Shown here: one piece after another, positions 5,490 to 5,829 of the stretch
Layout: every line of letters begins with the position of its first letter
Numbering within the stretch: the first letter of the stretch is position 1
NCBI GenBank assembly: GCA_937902565.1
Contig: CALFMX010000128.1
Span: forward strand, 1-5,829
From: an uncultured Spirochaetales bacterium
GTDB lineage: Bacteria; Spirochaetota; Spirochaetia; Sphaerochaetales; Sphaerochaetaceae
Direction of reading: 5' to 3'
DNA: 5,829 nucleotides
Program-made: the position numbers and the translations under genes
The notes under the pieces: model-generated
What the model was told of the DNA's origin: nothing
The model's input: the letters and a program-made list of their open reading frames with translations, nothing else
The model's database searches: none

Positions 5490-5829
5490 GGGCCTGCAGT
5501 GACCCGCTGCTCGGCTAACGTCGCGTTGATGCCTCCCACCTGAAGGATCTTGGTGTTCATCCCCGGGACCAAGCCGGTCCAGTTGTGGGGACTCCCCTTC
5601 GTCATCTCGACGCCCCCAAAGTAGAGTTTGAAGTCGATGGGTGTGCCACTGCCACTGGTGGGACTGAGTTGGAACGCCGCAGCATTGGTCGAGTCGGTGA
5701 AGGTGAGCTTCTGGGTATATGTCGTACCACTCACCCCGTTCTGGACTTGCATCTGTGCCGTGTTGATGGTCACCTTGTTGTTGTTCCCATACGCCTCACT
5801 GAGGGAGAATGAAACAGTATTTTCCAAAA
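5486..5829 (-). CDS. C-terminal part of a beta-sandwich surface/pilin-like protein (partial, possibly truncated)
   Basis: The frame is open from the right edge, so the N-terminus is missing; about 113 codons are visible. The first visible start-like codon (TTG at 5827) is probably internal. The protein is rich in Thr, Asn, Ser and Gly, has no cysteine, and alternates hydrophobic and polar residues as in beta strands (NKVTINTAQMQVQ, YTQKLTFTDS, IDFKLYFGGVEM, TKILQVGGINATL). The spacing loosely recalls spore-coat-U and CFA/CS1-type pilin domains, where a final strand follows a G-x-Y motif. Here the protein stops at RVTAGP, just where that strand should begin. Hand-counted GC over 5521-5820 is about 56%, lower than the helicase coding sequence. 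The frame past the stop gives nothing strand-like. It may be a genuine short end, or a gene cut by rearrangement next to the helicase. Family is uncertain; an exported structural role is inferred from composition. Confidence 0.5.
   Translation of the reverse strand, partial: LENTVSFSLSEAYGNNNKVTINTAQMQVQNGVSGTTYTQKLTFTDSTNAAAFQLSPTSGSGTPIDFKLYFGGVEMTKGSPHNWTGLVPGMNTKILQVGGINATLAEQRVTAGP

Noticed and set aside
5566..5580. Hairpin GGACC-aagcc-GGTCC as a terminator for the helicase operon
   Set aside because: The stem is only five pairs, no T-run follows on either strand, and it lies inside the minus-strand coding frame.

Overview
The window is a GC-rich, gene-dense bacterial chromosomal segment. 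Its gene families (a CcdA/TlpA-like thiol-redox pair, a DUF362 protein fused to a two-cluster ferredoxin domain, a COG2426 membrane protein, a Rep-type helicase) fit an anaerobic Desulfuromonadota/deltaproteobacterium-like organism. That placement comes from gene content and style only and is tentative. There is no rRNA, tRNA, CRISPR array or transposase, and no non-coding gap longer than 64 bases.

Left block, minus strand (1-1038). A compact ccdA (six-helix thiol-electron transporter) is followed after 9 bases by a membrane-anchored TlpA/ResA-like thioredoxin-fold protein that runs off the left edge before its CxxC motif. The ccdA stop codon lies inside the strong Shine-Dalgarno of the second gene, so the two are probably translationally coupled. 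Together they would carry reductant from cytoplasmic thioredoxin across the membrane to a periplasmic thioredoxin-like protein, as in cytochrome c maturation or general periplasmic thiol reduction.

Divergent intergenic region (1039-1102). It carries a good sigma70-type promoter for ccdA (TTGTGA, 17-base spacer with an A8 tract, TATATT). Its predicted start point falls on the ccdA ATG, and there is no Shine-Dalgarno, which suggests a leaderless mRNA. A possible -10 for the opposite direction overlaps it.

Central block, plus strand (1103-5489). This looks like a four-gene operon: a short RsmB/NSUN-type RNA cytosine-C5 methyltransferase, a DUF362 protein with two [4Fe-4S] clusters, a COG2426 'small multidrug export' membrane protein, and a Rep-like superfamily 1 helicase. 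The junctions are ATGA, GTGA and a 6-base gap. The genes are tightly packed but do not form an obvious single pathway; apart from the DUF362 protein, of unknown function, they look like housekeeping genes.

Right edge, minus strand (5486-5829). This is the C-terminal part of a Thr/Asn/Ser-rich beta-sandwich protein resembling surface pilin or spore-coat-U/CFA-type domains. It converges on the helicase, and the two stop codons share one CTAG. The protein ends just where a last beta strand would be expected, so it may be truncated.

I did not find a clear novel defence or mobile system. The points most worth a second look are the leaderless/divergent promoter, the NSUN3/4-like methyltransferase and the CTAG junction.
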